A DNA stretch of 64,000 nucleotides from an uncultured Gammaproteobacteria bacterium (GCA_951812785.1 OX638335.1:2094386-2158385), one strand, 5' to 3'. Shown: positions 41,490 to 55,492, counted from the first letter of the stretch. The notes: generated by a model not told the origin, from the sequence alone. Made by a program: numbers and translations.

Positions 41490-43146
41490 TCAAAGGTTCT
41501 TCTTATATATCTCACTGTTGATGGTTTCTTATTTATTATGGAGCTCTTGGTCAAAAGAAAATGCGCCGATAGTGGAGGCCCAGCTTACAGAGAAGCAACT
41601 TGCTTCTCCATCAGCCAACCTTGAGAGTGATGTTCCTCAATCAGCAAGCACAAATACTGCGCCAACAGAAGTAACCCCCTCTTTAAGTAACAGAAAAGAA
41701 GTTAAAAATGATTTCGTTGTAGTAGAAACTGATGTATTTACTTTACATATAAATACTCGCGGCGCAGACGTTCATCGTGCGTTACTGAAAACATATCCTG
41801 TTGATAATGACCAAAAAGATGTTCCCTTGGTCTTACTAGATAATGAGTCAATAACATATATAAGTCAGTCAGGCTTGTTACATGATCGAGTTAATAATAT
41901 TGATGTTAGGCCGCTGGCACCAAATCATCATAACGTTTATACAGTAGAAAATAAAAAATATATATTAGCTGAAGGACAAGATGAATTAGTCATTCCGTTT
42001 TATTGGCACAGTGATAACGATGTTTTAGTTACAAAAACTTATCGCTTTAAAAGGGATAAGTTTCTAATTGAAGTTGATTATAAAATTTCTAACCAAGGCC
42101 AGCAGGATTGGGTTGGTAGACAGTATCGTCAATTACGTCATAGCTATGTTAGTGGAGAGAGAAGTCTCTTGCGATTACCGACTTATACTGGCAGTGCGTA
42201 TTATGATAAAAAATATGAAAAAATATCCTTCGACGATATGGCCGAAGAACCACTTGAAAAAGAGGTGGTTGGTGGCTGGGCTGGGATGCTACAACATTAC
42301 TTTTTTTCTGCCTGGCTGGCTGAAGAGTTTGAGAATAATTTTTACTACACTAATGTTGTGAAAAATGCAGTTGGATCTGACTACATCATTGGAATGCGAT
42401 CAGAGCCATTAAAAGTGGCGCCAGGTGAAGCGGCTGAATTTAAAGGTCGACTATATACAGGGCCCAAATTACAAAAGCGCATCGAAAAAATCCAACCCGG
42501 CTTAGAGTTAACAACAGACTACGGAATTTTTACGCCTTTATGTAAGCCGCTATTCTGGATTCTAGATTTCATACATCAGTATGTGAAAAACTGGGGTTGG
42601 TCTATTATTTTAGTAACGTTACTTATCAAACTGGTTTTTTATCGTTTATCTGCCGCAAGTTATAAATCAATGGCAAGAATGCGCAAAGTTCAGCCTAAAA
42701 TGACATCCTTACGTGAGCGATATGCTGATGATAAGCAAAAGCTAAATACTGCTATGTGGGATCTGTATAAGAAAGAAAAGATCAATCCACTGGGCGGTTG
42801 TTTGCCAATTTTAATTCAAATGCCCGTTTTCTTATCTTTATATTGGGTGTTAATTGAAAGTGTTGAAATGCGTCATGCGCCTTTCATGCTTTGGGTACAA
42901 GATCTTTCATCCAAAGATCCATTGTTTATATTGCCCCTGCTTATGGGTATATCTATGTTCATCCAATTTAAACTGAACCCAAGACCACCAGATCCAATGC
43001 AAGAGAAAATATTCATGATCATGCCGGTATTCATGTCAGTATTTATGGCATTTTTCCCAGCAGGTTTGGTTTTATATTGGTTTGTAAATAATTTACTTTC
43101 GATTTGCCAGCAATGGTACATCACACGTAAATACGCAAACGATTAA
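41482..43146 (+). CDS. yidC: membrane protein insertase YidC
   Basis: 554 residues. An N-terminal membrane anchor ([15 protein letters not shown]) and a periplasmic beta domain (about 60-330) precede the conserved five-helix insertase core from about residue 355 ([19 protein letters not shown]). The hydrophilic groove region includes [21 protein letters not shown]. The C-terminal [20 protein letters not shown] is typical. It inserts inner membrane proteins, including ATP synthase subunit c (encoded at 50309), with or without Sec. mnmE follows 2 bases downstream. Confidence 0.98.
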   Translation: MDNQRFFLYISLLMVSYLLWSSWSKENAPIVEAQLTEKQLASPSANLESDVPQSASTNTAPTEVTPSLSNRKEVKNDFVVVETDVFTLHINTRGADVHRALLKTYPVDNDQKDVPLVLLDNESITYISQSGLLHDRVNNIDVRPLAPNHHNVYTVENKKYILAEGQDELVIPFYWHSDNDVLVTKTYRFKRDKFLIEVDYKISNQGQQDWVGRQYRQLRHSYVSGERSLLRLPTYTGSAYYDKKYEKISFDDMAEEPLEKEVVGGWAGMLQHYFFSAWLAEEFENNFYYTNVVKNAVGSDYIIGMRSEPLKVAPGEAAEFKGRLYTGPKLQKRIEKIQPGLELTTDYGIFTPLCKPLFWILDFIHQYVKNWGWSIILVTLLIKLVFYRLSAASYKSMARMRKVQPKMTSLRERYADDKQKLNTAMWDLYKKEKINPLGGCLPILIQMPVFLSLYWVLIESVEMRHAPFMLWVQDLSSKDPLFILPLLMGISMFIQFKLNPRPPDPMQEKIFMIMPVFMSVFMAFFPAGLVLYWFVNNLLSICQQWYITRKYAND

Positions 43147-43148
43147 GT

Positions 43149-44474
43149 GTGTCAAAGACAGAAACAATTTGTGCGCTAGCAACACCAAGCGGTAATGCTA
43201 GCGTAGGAATTATTCGGCTTTCAGGACCATGCGCGCTAGAGATAGCAAAAAAAGTCACGCATAAAGACCTCACTCCTCGCTACGCACACTTCTCAGTGTT
43301 TTTTGATCAAGACAACGATGTTATCGATCAAGGAATTGCAATTTACTTTCCTGCACCAAATTCATTTACTGGGGAGGAGGTAGTTGAACTACAACCCCAC
43401 GGTAACCCCTATGTATATCAGCGAATAATTAACGCTATAAATAAGCTAGGTGCACGACATGCATTAGCGGGTGAATTTAGTGAACGCGCATTTATTAATG
43501 GCAAACTAGATTTGACCCAACTGGAAGCAATAGCAGATTTAATTGCCAGCGGGTCGGAGCAGGCTGCTAGATCCGCGGTGCAATCTATGCAGGGTAAGTT
43601 TTCTGAACAAGTGCAGCTAATTCTAAATCAACTTATTCAGATACGGACGCATATTGAAGCATCATTAGATTTTGCGGAAGAAGATATAGAAACTGAAGCA
43701 AGAGAAATAGTTAGTAAAAAATTAACAACCTTGAGCACAGAAATTAATGTGCTATTCGATATAGCTCAAAAAGGCGCTAAGTTACAAAAAGGATTTACCA
43801 TAGTGCTAACCGGTAGTCCGAATGTTGGGAAGTCATCTTTGTTCAATGCTTTGTGTGTACAAGACCGCGCTATCGTGACAAATATTCCTGGCACCACGCG
43901 TGACGTAGTCTCGGTTGATATGGAACTGAACGGCATACCGATACGATTATTAGATACCGCCGGAATTCGTGAACATGCCGAGCAAATCGAACAAGAAGGA
44001 ATTGTGCGAGCAAAATCTGCAATGGAAATCGCCGATGCTATTATTCATGTACTTGATGGAACAGAGTTGGCAGCAGAGCATAATTTTGAAAATACCGTGG
44101 AGAACAATATAACCGTGGTGAATAAAAGTGATTTACTTGACAATGACTTTAATCAACCAGGCAAAGCAATATTAATCTCTGCAAAAACTGGACAGGGCTT
44201 AGATAAATTACGAAATCAAATATGTCAGTTATTGCACATACAACCGTCAGAGCAACAAGCGCCATTTTCCGCTCGAGCTAGACACTTAGATGCATTGCGA
44301 CGATGTTTACAACATTTTGAACGGGCGCTAGATCAAACAAATAAATTGAGCCCACTAGAACTCGTAGCAGAAGAATTGCGCATTGCTCAGCAAATACTTG
44401 GAGAAATCACCGGGGAGTTTACTCCAGATGACTTACTGGATTATGTATTTCGCGAATTTTGTATCGGCAAGTAG
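43149..44474 (+). CDS. mnmE: tRNA modification GTPase MnmE
   Basis: 441 residues from a GTG start. With MnmG it adds the cmnm5 group to U34 of certain tRNAs. The N-terminal folate-binding domain precedes the G domain: Walker A GSPNVGKSSLFNAL, DTAGIREHAEQIE and NKSDLL. The helical domain surrounds it, and the essential C-terminal FCIGK ends the protein. MnmG follows 57 bases downstream, so both partners are made from one region. Confidence 0.98.
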   Translation: MSKTETICALATPSGNASVGIIRLSGPCALEIAKKVTHKDLTPRYAHFSVFFDQDNDVIDQGIAIYFPAPNSFTGEEVVELQPHGNPYVYQRIINAINKLGARHALAGEFSERAFINGKLDLTQLEAIADLIASGSEQAARSAVQSMQGKFSEQVQLILNQLIQIRTHIEASLDFAEEDIETEAREIVSKKLTTLSTEINVLFDIAQKGAKLQKGFTIVLTGSPNVGKSSLFNALCVQDRAIVTNIPGTTRDVVSVDMELNGIPIRLLDTAGIREHAEQIEQEGIVRAKSAMEIADAIIHVLDGTELAAEHNFENTVENNITVVNKSDLLDNDFNQPGKAILISAKTGQGLDKLRNQICQLLHIQPSEQQAPFSARARHLDALRRCLQHFERALDQTNKLSPLELVAEELRIAQQILGEITGEFTPDDLLDYVFREFCIGK

Positions 44475-44531
44475 GCACTGGTATTGTATCATTTCTGGCC
44501 AATCTTAAATCACATCAAATAAATCAAGGTA

Positions 44532-46448
44532 ATGCAGCACGAGTTTGAAGTAATCGTTGTAGGTGGTGGACACGCAGGTACCGAGGCCGCATTGGCATCG
44601 GCGCGTATGGGTGCACGCACGCTTTTACTGACTCAAAACATTGAGACGATAGGCCAAATGAGTTGCAATCCGGCCATAGGTGGCATTGGCAAGAGCCATT
44701 TGGTACGAGAAATTGATGCCATGGGTGGCGTCATGGCTAGTGCGGCTGATCTGGCAGGAATTCAGTTCAGAGTACTGAATCAGCGCAAAGGTCCAGCGGT
44801 ACGAGCCACGCGCGCGCAAACCGATCGTATGCTTTACCGCCAAGCGATTCGGTCCGCTATTGAAAATCAACCGAATCTATCTATTTTTCAGCAAGAAGTA
44901 GACGATCTAATTGTTGAACAAGGCTGCGTTGTGGGTGTTGTTACTCGCATGGGATTAAAATTTAAATCTTCGGCAGTAATACTGACTGTTGGGACATTTC
45001 TTGGTGGTCGTATATTTGTTGGCCCACAAACTTATCAAGCTGGCCGTGCAGGTGATTCTGCTTCAGTGCGATTAGCTGATCGATTACGTGAACAGCCATT
45101 AGATGTGGATCGTTTAAAAACCGGTACGCCTCCGCGCATTGATGGCAAGTCGATTGATTATTCAAAAATGGAAGTACAACCAGGTGATCAGCCGTTGCCG
45201 GTATTTTCGTTTATGGGATCGCGTGAGCAGCACCCCCAACAAGTCAATTGCCACATTACTTATACCAACGAGCATAGCCATCAAATTATTCGAGACTCGA
45301 TGCATGAGTCACCGATGTATAGTGGTGCGATTAAAGGTATTGGCCCACGCTATTGCCCCTCAATAGAAGACAAGGTCACGCGCTTTGCAAATCGTGATCG
45401 TCATCAAGTGTTTATTGAGTCAGAGGGCTTATATACACATGAAGTGTATCCAAATGGAATTTCCACAAGCTTGCCATATGAAGTGCAACTTGAAATGGTG
45501 CACACAATTCCAGGCTTAGAAAACTGTCATATCACGCGTCCAGGTTATGCCATTGAGTATGATTTTTTTAACCCAACAGGATTACAACCAAATTTAGAAA
45601 CAAAATCATTACCAGGTTTGTACTTTGCGGGACAAATCAACGGAACGACTGGTTATGAAGAAGCTGCGGCACAAGGTTTAATGGCGGGAATAAACGCTGC
45701 GCGCGCCGTGCAAAATGAAGAGGCAATTGTTTTACGTAGAGACCAAGGCTATATCGGTGTGATGATTGATGACCTAGTTACACACGGTACACAAGAGCCT
45801 TATCGCATGTTTACCAGCAGAGCAGAATACCGATTGATATTGCGTGAAGACAATGCAGATCTTCGACTGACTTCGATAGCTAACGACTTAGGTTTAATCG
45901 ACGAAGCAAGATGGACGCGTTTCTGCTGGAAAAAAGAAACAATAGAAAAAGAACAGGCAAGGCTTGAAAAAACTTTTGTTCAAACAAGTCACGTTACTGA
46001 AGAGCAGGGCAAACGTTTGTTTGGAAGTAAAATTGAACGTGAATACAGTATGGCGAATTTATTACGTCGACCTGAAGTTTCTTACGCCTCTTTTGCTGAG
46101 CTACCTAAATATGCGCCCTATTTAGAAGATCAAGAGGCCATCGAGCAAATTAATATTCAAGCAAAATACGCAGGCTATATGCAGCATCAAACAGATGAGA
46201 TTGAAAAATCAAAACGGCTTGAAGATACCCACATACCTGAAGAGTTTAACTATAGTTTAGTCAAAGGTTTATCTAACGAAGCACTGCAAAAGCTCACCAA
46301 GATTAAACCTAAAACGGTAAGCCAGGCCTCAAGGGTTTCTGGTGTGACCCCTGCAACTGTATCGCTATTATTAGTACACTTAAAAGCACGTAGCCAAGTT
46401 CTGGCAAACGATGCTAGTAAAAGATCAGGGGTTGCCCTTGATGGCTAA
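44532..46448 (+). CDS. mnmG: tRNA uridine-5-carboxymethylaminomethyl modification enzyme MnmG
   Basis: 638 residues. This FAD-dependent partner of MnmE begins with the dinucleotide fold [19 protein letters not shown]. Family blocks follow: [61 protein letters not shown] and [18 protein letters not shown]. The C-terminal helical domain that binds MnmE is present. Upstream is mnmE and downstream rsmG (gidB), the classic gid cluster next to parAB. Confidence 0.98.
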   Translation: MQHEFEVIVVGGGHAGTEAALASARMGARTLLLTQNIETIGQMSCNPAIGGIGKSHLVREIDAMGGVMASAADLAGIQFRVLNQRKGPAVRATRAQTDRMLYRQAIRSAIENQPNLSIFQQEVDDLIVEQGCVVGVVTRMGLKFKSSAVILTVGTFLGGRIFVGPQTYQAGRAGDSASVRLADRLREQPLDVDRLKTGTPPRIDGKSIDYSKMEVQPGDQPLPVFSFMGSREQHPQQVNCHITYTNEHSHQIIRDSMHESPMYSGAIKGIGPRYCPSIEDKVTRFANRDRHQVFIESEGLYTHEVYPNGISTSLPYEVQLEMVHTIPGLENCHITRPGYAIEYDFFNPTGLQPNLETKSLPGLYFAGQINGTTGYEEAAAQGLMAGINAARAVQNEEAIVLRRDQGYIGVMIDDLVTHGTQEPYRMFTSRAEYRLILREDNADLRLTSIANDLGLIDEARWTRFCWKKETIEKEQARLEKTFVQTSHVTEEQGKRLFGSKIEREYSMANLLRRPEVSYASFAELPKYAPYLEDQEAIEQINIQAKYAGYMQHQTDEIEKSKRLEDTHIPEEFNYSLVKGLSNEALQKLTKIKPKTVSQASRVSGVTPATVSLLLVHLKARSQVLANDASKRSGVALDG

Positions 46449-46492
46449 GTTTCCTAGTCATTGCTAGCACAGTCGACAAGATTTACTTACCT

Positions 46493-47110
46493 ATGGATAT
46501 TCGATCCCGCCTGGAAAGTGGCGCACAGCAATTAGCTGTGCCAGCGACTGAAACACAATTTGATTTGCTGCTGGCCTATCTAGAAATGATTCAGAAATGG
46601 AATAAGGCCTATAATCTAGTTGGTACCTCGAAAGCCGGTGAATTGGTTCAAAAGCACCTGCTCGACAGCCTTTCGATTATTCCGTATATAAAAATGACAC
46701 CAGTTTTGGATGTTGGCAGCGGCGCCGGGTTACCAGGTATTCCTTTAGCTATTTGTCTACCTGACATATCATTCACTCTACTTGACTCAAATGGCAAAAA
46801 AGCCAGATTCATGCGCCAAGTAGTTATGGATCTCAAATTAACTAATGTCGATATTGTGCAAATACGAGTAGAAAATTACCAGCCTAGTGTAGCGCCTAAA
46901 ACGCTGCTGGCACGTGCTTTTGCGCCGTTGGCTAAAGCGTTAGAGATACTCAGTGCCGTATGCGATCGACAAGGGCAGGTGCAGATTATGCTAGGGACAC
47001 AACCCAACGAATTACCAACCCTCAGCCATGTAAGTGACATACAGTTTCATTCAATTACCATTCCTGGCTTAGATTCACAACGCCATCTACTGATAGCAAA
47101 TCGAATTTAG
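46493..47110 (+). CDS. rsmG: 16S rRNA (guanine-527-N7)-methyltransferase
   Basis: 205 residues. The SAM-binding motif LDVGSGAGLPGIPLAICLP and the KHLLDSLSI motif are typical of RsmG (GidB). It methylates G527 of 16S rRNA; loss gives low-level streptomycin resistance in other bacteria. It lies between mnmG and parA, 5 bases from parA, and is intact. Confidence 0.96.
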   Translation: MDIRSRLESGAQQLAVPATETQFDLLLAYLEMIQKWNKAYNLVGTSKAGELVQKHLLDSLSIIPYIKMTPVLDVGSGAGLPGIPLAICLPDISFTLLDSNGKKARFMRQVVMDLKLTNVDIVQIRVENYQPSVAPKTLLARAFAPLAKALEILSAVCDRQGQVQIMLGTQPNELPTLSHVSDIQFHSITIPGLDSQRHLLIANRI

Positions 47111-47115
47111 TCGAT

Positions 47116-47904
47116 ATGGCCAGAATAATAGCAATTACCAATCAAAAAGGCGGCGTTGGCAAGACTACCACTACGGTTAATTTAGCAGCATCGTTAGCGG
47201 CGACTAAAAGAAAAGTGCTGTTGGTGGACCTTGATCCGCAGGGCAACGCCACTAGCGGCTCAGGCATAGATAAAACCGCCGTTAAAATTTCTGTTGCGCA
47301 TGTGTTGTTAGAGCAGCACACGATTGATGAATGTATCATTACTGGCGAAACCGCTGGTTATGATTTACTGCCATCAAATGAACAACTAACCAGTGCAGAG
47401 GTCGGTTTACTTCAAGGACATGGTCGAGAATTTAAATTAAGACGCGCATTAGAACAGGTGACTGATAAATACGATTATATTTTAATAGATAGTCCGCCAT
47501 CACTTAATATGCTGACGGTGAACGGCTTAGTAGCTGCCCAAAGCGTAATTATCCCAACTCAATGTGAATACTATGCATTGGAGGGGCTATCAGCACTGTT
47601 AGGAACCATTGAAAGAGTGCGCCAAAGCGCCAACCCAGAACTTCAGGTTGAGGGGGTGTTGCGCACCATGTTTGATCCACGTAACAACTTAGCTAATGAC
47701 GTTTCCTCGCAACTGACTACCCACTTTGGTGACAACGTGTATCGCACCATCATCCCAAGAAATGTCACATTGGCCGAAGCGCCTAGCCATGGCCTACCTG
47801 TTATTCGTTATGATAAAGGTTCGCGTGGTTCGCGCGCCTATATTGCGTTGGCAGGAGAAATGTTAAGGCGCGAAGAAGCTGCATCACAGCCGGGAGCATC
47901 GTAA
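47116..47904 (+). CDS. parA: chromosome partitioning protein ParA
   Basis: 262 residues. The deviant Walker A is KGGVGKTTTTVNLAASLA; DLDPQGNATSG and the ILIDSPPSLNMLTVNGL switch follow. The ATPase forms dynamic nucleoid patterns that move ParB-parS complexes after replication. parB starts 4 bases after the end, and two parS-like sites lie about 10 kb away in recF, so all parts of an origin-segregation system are in this window. Confidence 0.97.
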   Translation: MARIIAITNQKGGVGKTTTTVNLAASLAATKRKVLLVDLDPQGNATSGSGIDKTAVKISVAHVLLEQHTIDECIITGETAGYDLLPSNEQLTSAEVGLLQGHGREFKLRRALEQVTDKYDYILIDSPPSLNMLTVNGLVAAQSVIIPTQCEYYALEGLSALLGTIERVRQSANPELQVEGVLRTMFDPRNNLANDVSSQLTTHFGDNVYRTIIPRNVTLAEAPSHGLPVIRYDKGSRGSRAYIALAGEMLRREEAASQPGAS

Positions 47905-47908
47905 AAAT

Positions 47909-48796
47909 ATGAGTGGCCAGAAAAAGCATAAAGGCTTAGGTAATCTAGGTGTCGACATTTTACTGTCAACACCAGCAGAAGCAGTTCCCGCACAATCAGA
48001 AAAAAAATCAGTGATAGGACTCGATTATATCCCTGTCGATTTAGTGGATCGCAGCCCATATCAGCCGCGCCAAACAATGACTGAGGAAGGTTTAATAGAA
48101 TTAGCTGACTCGATTCGTAGCCAAGGGTTGATTCAACCCATCGTGGTACGTAAAACCGCTAATCGGTATGAGTTAATAGCCGGTGAGCGCCGCTGGCGCG
48201 CGGCACAAAAAGCAGGCCTAGATGAGGTTCCAGCTGTCATTAAAGAAGTTAATGATGAGTCTGCGGCAGCAATGGCACTAATTGAGAACCTTCAACGAGA
48301 AGACCTTAATCCGATCGAAGAAGCTTCTGCGATATCCAACTTAACCAAACAATTTGGTTGGACTCACCAAGAAGTGGCTGATGTGCTGGGTAAGGCGCGC
48401 GCTACCGTGAGTAATATGCTGCGACTGCTCGAATTGCCTAATGAAGTACGTGAGTTAATGAAGCAAGAAAAATTGAGTATGGGTCATGCTCGAGCATTGC
48501 TTTCATTGCCAAGCAGTCAGCAGCACCAAGTGGCATTAACTATTGTTGCCAAAAATCTAACAGTTAGACAAACTGAACAAGCGATACGAAAGTTAATAAA
48601 TGGCGACAATAAAGCAGCGGGAAATTCTAAAAAAGACTCTAATATTCAAAATTTGGAGAACATAATTGCTGATACCTTAGGGGCAGCAGTAGTGATCAAA
48701 CAGAGCACTAACTTGAAGAAAGGCAAAATCGAAATTCAGTATAACGACTTAGATGAACTCGATGGTATTCTGCGTAAAATTGGTGTTGATAATTAG
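47909..48796 (+). CDS. parB: chromosome partitioning protein ParB
   Basis: 295 residues. The CTP-binding/ParB core includes VDLVDRSPYQPRQTMTEEGL, LADSIRSQGLIQPIVVRK and GERRWRAAQKAGL. The helix-turn-helix DNA-binding domain follows (EEASAISNLTKQFGWTHQEV and ADVLGKARATVSNMLRLLEL). The C-terminal dimer domain ends the protein. It loads at parS and slides to form a partition complex. Coupled to parA. Confidence 0.97.
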   Translation: MSGQKKHKGLGNLGVDILLSTPAEAVPAQSEKKSVIGLDYIPVDLVDRSPYQPRQTMTEEGLIELADSIRSQGLIQPIVVRKTANRYELIAGERRWRAAQKAGLDEVPAVIKEVNDESAAAMALIENLQREDLNPIEEASAISNLTKQFGWTHQEVADVLGKARATVSNMLRLLELPNEVRELMKQEKLSMGHARALLSLPSSQQHQVALTIVAKNLTVRQTEQAIRKLINGDNKAAGNSKKDSNIQNLENIIADTLGAAVVIKQSTNLKKGKIEIQYNDLDELDGILRKIGVDN

Positions 48797-48855
48797 CCGG
48801 ACTCGCTTTTAATAGTACAGAAAAGCACCAGGTCAATATTATTGATGTACACATG

Positions 48856-48884
48856 TTGAGATTTTATTCACCAACGCTTATACT
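48856..48884 (+). promoter_or_regulatory. candidate sigma-70 promoter of the atp operon
   Basis: TTGAGA (48856-48861) and TATACT (48879-48884) are separated by 17 bases, in the 208-bp gap after parB and about 120 bases before atpI. Each box differs from the consensus at one position. Confidence 0.55.
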
Positions 48885-48900
48885 CCGCGCCGCGAGCAAG

Positions 48901-48958
48901 ATTCGTTTGTAGCATGAGGATGTATATCCTTAATTTAAAACAACAAAATCAAACGAAT
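48901..48958 (+). repeat. inverted repeat in the atp operon leader
   Basis: ATTCGTTTG (48901-48909) pairs with CAAACGAAT (48950-48958) exactly. Inside lies a shorter AGGAT/ATCCT pairing around GTAT, so the atp leader RNA could fold into a stem with an internal hairpin. No T-run follows, so a terminator is unlikely. Confidence 0.45.
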
Positions 48959-49004
48959 GAAAGTATCAACTTTGTGCCGGCAACTGCCTGAATAGGTTGA
49001 AAAA

Positions 49005-49376
49005 TTGGCTAATAAGCAATCGCTAGTCAGTAGAATTTTAATAGCTCAGGTAACAGTGAGCTGTGTATTAGCGGTGTGTTTAATTTTTCTAGGAAAACTA
49101 GTCGCACTTTCTGCATTGCTCGGTGGTTTTATCTGCGTAATCCCAAATTTTTATTTGGCTCGCAAATTAACAGGTAAACACACAGCCGATGGAAATCAAC
49201 TGAAAAATAATATCTACAGCGCAGAAGTTGGCAAGATAGTTATCACTGCTGCACTTTTTGCGGGTGTATTTGCAACACAAGAATGGATTCGTCCAGTGGC
49301 GCTACTGGCAGGGTTTGGATTAACGCAACTAACGCACTGGTTAACCCCTGTGGTTATGTCGGGTTTCAACAAATAA
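49005..49376 (+). CDS. atpI: ATP synthase protein I
   Basis: 123 residues from a TTG start (MANKQSLVSRILIAQVTVS). Four hydrophobic segments and a position at the head of the atp operon identify AtpI, which helps assemble the subunit c ring. The sequence is poorly conserved in general, so the call rests largely on context plus the LLGGFICVIPNFYLARK segment typical of the family. atpB follows 16 bases later. Confidence 0.85.
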   Translation: MANKQSLVSRILIAQVTVSCVLAVCLIFLGKLVALSALLGGFICVIPNFYLARKLTGKHTADGNQLKNNIYSAEVGKIVITAALFAGVFATQEWIRPVALLAGFGLTQLTHWLTPVVMSGFNK

Positions 49377-49380
49377 TTAG

Positions 49381-50250
<870 letters not shown>

Positions 50251-50296
50251 TAAACACACACGAATCGAATCATAATTTAAAACATCAACATAGTAG

Positions 50297-50542
<246 letters not shown>

Positions 50543-50588
50543 GGCTGAGTTTTAAGATCACTTATTTATCTATAAATGAGGTGCTAAG

Positions 50589-51059
50589 GTGAACATTAAC
50601 GCCACCCTAATAGGGCAATCAATTGCATTCCTGTTTTTTGTTTGGTTTTGCATGAAGTTTGTCTGGCCCCCAATTACGGGAGCCATGGCCGAACGCAAAA
50701 AGAAAATTGCTGAAGGTTTAGAAGCAGCTGAACGAGGCATGCAATCTCAAGAGTTAGCTCAAGAAAAAGTGCAGCTACAATTAACTGAAGCGAAACAACA
50801 AGCTTCTGAGATTATTAACCAAGCGCAGAAACGTGCAAACGAAATTGTTGAAGAAGCGAAAGGTACGGCAGTACAAGAAGGCGAGCGCATTAAAACAGCG
50901 GCGCATTCTGATATTGAAAAAGAAATCAATAAAGCAAAAGAACAGTTACGTTCTCAAGTATCTGCTTTAGCGGTTGCTGGTGCTGAAAGAGTACTTAACA
51001 AAGAAATCAATGCCGATGCTCATAAGGCGGTGCTTGATGAACTTGCAGCACAAATTTAA
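50589..51059 (+). CDS. atpF: ATP synthase F0 subunit b
   Basis: 156 residues: one N-terminal membrane span (INATLIGQSIAFLFFVWFCM) and a long charged coiled coil rich in Glu, Lys and Ala. Two copies form the peripheral stalk that holds F1 to subunit a. GTG start. Normal length, directly between atpE and atpH. Confidence 0.96.
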   Translation: MNINATLIGQSIAFLFFVWFCMKFVWPPITGAMAERKKKIAEGLEAAERGMQSQELAQEKVQLQLTEAKQQASEIINQAQKRANEIVEEAKGTAVQEGERIKTAAHSDIEKEINKAKEQLRSQVSALAVAGAERVLNKEINADAHKAVLDELAAQI

Positions 51060-51068
51060 GGAACAGAC

Positions 51069-51605
51069 GTGTCAGAATTAACTACAGCAGCACGCCCTTA
51101 CGCCCGAGCAGCGTTTGATTATGCATCTACAAATGGTGTCACTGATCAGTGGGCGGAAATGTTAGGTTTCTGTGCAGCAGTAGCAGATGACGCAACTATG
51201 AAAGCAGCCCTGGATCAGCCAAGTTTGAACAGACAACAATCAGCAGAATTGTTTAATGAAGTATGTGCAGAAAAGCTAGATGAAAGCAGCAAAAACTTTA
51301 TTAAGCTATTAGCAGAAAATGATCGCATTTCATTACTGCCTGATATCGCTGTTTTGTATCATCACTATCAAACAGAAGCTGAAGGTGCCGTAGATGCGCA
51401 GCTAATAAGTGCACTAGAAGTGAGTGATCAGCAGGTGCAAGCAATATCTGCCTCATTAGCAAAGCGACTAGGTAAAAAAATAGCCATCACTACAAGTATT
51501 GATGAAACATTAATTGGTGGTGCAATCATAAGAGCTGGTGACATGGTTATTGATGGCTCAGTGCGCGGACGCTTAGAAAAGCTATCAACTACGCTTACCA
51601 AATAG
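51069..51605 (+). CDS. atpH: ATP synthase F1 subunit delta
   Basis: 178 residues from a GTG start, beginning MSELTTAARPYARAAFDYAS. It caps F1 and joins it to the peripheral stalk. Helical N-terminal domain, with the C-terminal GGAIIRAGDMVIDGSVRGRL motif conserved. It sits 9 bases after atpF and 37 before atpA. Confidence 0.96.
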   Translation: MSELTTAARPYARAAFDYASTNGVTDQWAEMLGFCAAVADDATMKAALDQPSLNRQQSAELFNEVCAEKLDESSKNFIKLLAENDRISLLPDIAVLYHHYQTEAEGAVDAQLISALEVSDQQVQAISASLAKRLGKKIAITTSIDETLIGGAIIRAGDMVIDGSVRGRLEKLSTTLTK

Positions 51606-51642
51606 AATTTAGATTAAATTATGGAGTTTAAGAGGAATTCAT

Positions 51643-53184
51643 ATGCAACTCAACCCTACAGAAATAACAAGCTTAATCAAACAACGTATTGATAAGTTTG
51701 AAGCCGCGTCTGAAGAGCGCACAGAAGGAACAGTCGTCGCGGTTACTGACGGTATTGTTCGGATTCATGGTTTAGCCGATGTAATTTCTGGAGAAATGAT
51801 CGAATTTCCAGGAAACATATTTGGTATGGCTTTGAACTTGGAGCGAGACTCAGTTGGTGCCGTTGTACTAGGTGACTACAAGCAGATTTCTGAAGGCGAC
51901 AAAGTTAAATGTACAGGTAACATTCTTGAAGTGCCGACAGGCCCTGAGTTACTCGGTCGTGTAGTGAATTCTCTCGGCGAGCCAATTGATGGTAAAGGCC
52001 CAATTGAAGCAAAACTAAATGCACCGATTGAGAAAATTGCACCAGGTGTTATTGAACGTAAATCAGTTGACCAACCAGTACAAACTGGATTGAAATCAAT
52101 TGATGCCATGGTGCCAATTGGTCGCGGGCAACGTGAGTTGATTATTGGTGACCGCCAAACAGGTAAAACAGCAGTTGCACTTGATGCCATCATTAACCAA
52201 AAAGGCACTGGTGTTAAATGTATTTACGTAGCCATTGGTCAAAAGAACTCATCGGTTGCCAACGTTGTAAGAAAATTAGAAGAACATGATGCAATGGGCC
52301 ACACCATTATCGTATCAGCGGCAGCAGCAGAGTCAGCAGCGATGCAATATATTGCACCTTACTCTGGTTGCACAATGGGTGAGTACTTCCGTGATCGTGG
52401 CGAAGATGCATTAATTATTTATGATGATTTATCTAAGCAAGCAGTAGCTTACAGACAGGTATCGCTATTGTTGCGTAGACCACCAGGTCGTGAAGCTTAT
52501 CCTGGTGATGTTTTCTACTTACACGCACGTTTGTTAGAGCGTGCATCTCGAGTCAACGAAGAGTATGTAGAAGCATTTACTAATGGCGCAGTCAAAGGCA
52601 AAACAGGTTCTTTAACGGCATTACCCATTATTGAAACGCAAGCAGGTGATGTATCTGCTTTCGTGCCAACTAACGTAATTTCAATTACTGATGGTCAAAT
52701 CTTCTTGGAGTCAGATTTATTTAACTCTGGTTTCCGTCCAGCGATTAATGCGGGTTTGTCAGTATCTCGAGTGGGTGGTGCAGCACAAACCAAGATCGTT
52801 AAAAAGCTTGGTGGCGGTGTTCGTTTAGCACTGGCACAGTATCGGGAATTAGCAGCATTCTCACAGTTCGCATCAGATCTTGATGAGCAAACTCGTAAGC
52901 AGCTAGAGCGTGGTGAGCGAGTCATGGAATTGATGAAACAACCGCAATACTCTCCATTAACAGTGGGTGAGATGGCGATATCTCTTTATGCAGTTGATAA
53001 GGGTTATATCGATGATGTGGACAAGAACAAAGTGGTAGCGTTTGAGGCGGCAATGCATGACTACTTACGTTCAAACAACAAAGATCTTCTCAATCAAATT
53101 AACCAGACCGGCGATTACAACGACGATATTGAAGCAGCCATTAAGGAAGCTGTTGAAGCGTTTAAAGCTAACGGTGTTTGGTAA
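51643..53184 (+). CDS. atpA: ATP synthase F1 subunit alpha
   Basis: 513 residues. Walker A is [13 protein letters not shown]; Walker B region [17 protein letters not shown] and the arginine-finger region ([18 protein letters not shown]) are intact. The non-catalytic nucleotide-binding subunit alternates with beta in F1. Strongly conserved throughout. Its 3' end runs close to the atpG start. Confidence 0.98.
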   Translation: MQLNPTEITSLIKQRIDKFEAASEERTEGTVVAVTDGIVRIHGLADVISGEMIEFPGNIFGMALNLERDSVGAVVLGDYKQISEGDKVKCTGNILEVPTGPELLGRVVNSLGEPIDGKGPIEAKLNAPIEKIAPGVIERKSVDQPVQTGLKSIDAMVPIGRGQRELIIGDRQTGKTAVALDAIINQKGTGVKCIYVAIGQKNSSVANVVRKLEEHDAMGHTIIVSAAAAESAAMQYIAPYSGCTMGEYFRDRGEDALIIYDDLSKQAVAYRQVSLLLRRPPGREAYPGDVFYLHARLLERASRVNEEYVEAFTNGAVKGKTGSLTALPIIETQAGDVSAFVPTNVISITDGQIFLESDLFNSGFRPAINAGLSVSRVGGAAQTKIVKKLGGGVRLALAQYRELAAFSQFASDLDEQTRKQLERGERVMELMKQPQYSPLTVGEMAISLYAVDKGYIDDVDKNKVVAFEAAMHDYLRSNNKDLLNQINQTGDYNDDIEAAIKEAVEAFKANGVW

Positions 53185-53189
53185 CACCT

Positions 53190-54056
53190 ATGTCAGGCGC
53201 TAAACAAATACGTACCCAGATTTCGAGTATTAAAAATACTCAGAAGATCACGAAAGCAATGGAAATGGTTGCCGCGAGTAAAATGCGTAAAGCACAGGAT
53301 CGCATGAATGAAACACGTCCTTATGCAATTAAGATTAAGCAGGTAATTAATCACCTAGCAGCAGCGCACTCTGAGTATAAGCATCCGTATATGAATGCTC
53401 GCCCAGAAATTAAGCGTGTAGGGTTTATTATTATCTCTACTGATCGCGGACTATGCGGTGGCTTGAATGTTAACGTGTTTAAAAGTGCATTGCGCCAGAT
53501 AAAAGAATATCAAGATCAAGGTGTAGAAGTAGATCTAAGTATTATCGGATCAAAGGGAATGGCGTTCTTTAAACGCTTGTCAGACCTAAATGTTGTATCT
53601 CATGCTAGTGGCTTAGGTGATAATATTCATATGAATGAAATCATCGGCCCAGTAAAAGTAATGTTAGATGCATATTCTGAAGGCAATATCGACCGTCTAC
53701 ACTTAGCAGAAAATGAATTTGTGAATACAATGACGCAAGCGCCAGAAATATCCACACTGCTACCTTTACCAAAAGACGAAGAAGAAGTTAGACAACATCA
53801 TTGGGATTATATTTATGAGCCTGATGCCAAAGAAGTATTAGATTCACTACTAGTTAGATATGTTGAATCAATTGTGTATCGCGGTGTAGTTGAGAATGTT
53901 GCATGCGAAATGGCTGCAAGGATGATTGCTATGAAAAGCGCATCGGATAATGCTGGTAGCCTCATCGATGATTTACAACTTGCCTATAACAAAGCACGTC
54001 AAGCATCAATCACTCAAGAATTATCTGAGATTGTTGGCGGTGCAGCAGCGGTATAG
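53190..54056 (+). CDS. atpG: ATP synthase F1 subunit gamma
   Basis: 288 residues from ATG 53190 ([20 protein letters not shown]); a TTG start at 53178 overlaps atpA and is less likely. Gamma is the rotor shaft inside the F1 hexamer. The N-terminal coiled-coil segment [17 protein letters not shown], the [12 protein letters not shown] motif and the C-terminal coil ([20 protein letters not shown]) are typical. Confidence 0.97.
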   Translation: MSGAKQIRTQISSIKNTQKITKAMEMVAASKMRKAQDRMNETRPYAIKIKQVINHLAAAHSEYKHPYMNARPEIKRVGFIIISTDRGLCGGLNVNVFKSALRQIKEYQDQGVEVDLSIIGSKGMAFFKRLSDLNVVSHASGLGDNIHMNEIIGPVKVMLDAYSEGNIDRLHLAENEFVNTMTQAPEISTLLPLPKDEEEVRQHHWDYIYEPDAKEVLDSLLVRYVESIVYRGVVENVACEMAARMIAMKSASDNAGSLIDDLQLAYNKARQASITQELSEIVGGAAAV

Positions 54057-54091
54057 GTCTGAAAAGAATTTATATTTAAAGATTGAAGTAA

Positions 54092-55483
<1,392 letters not shown>

Positions 55484-55492
55484 ACGCTAAAT

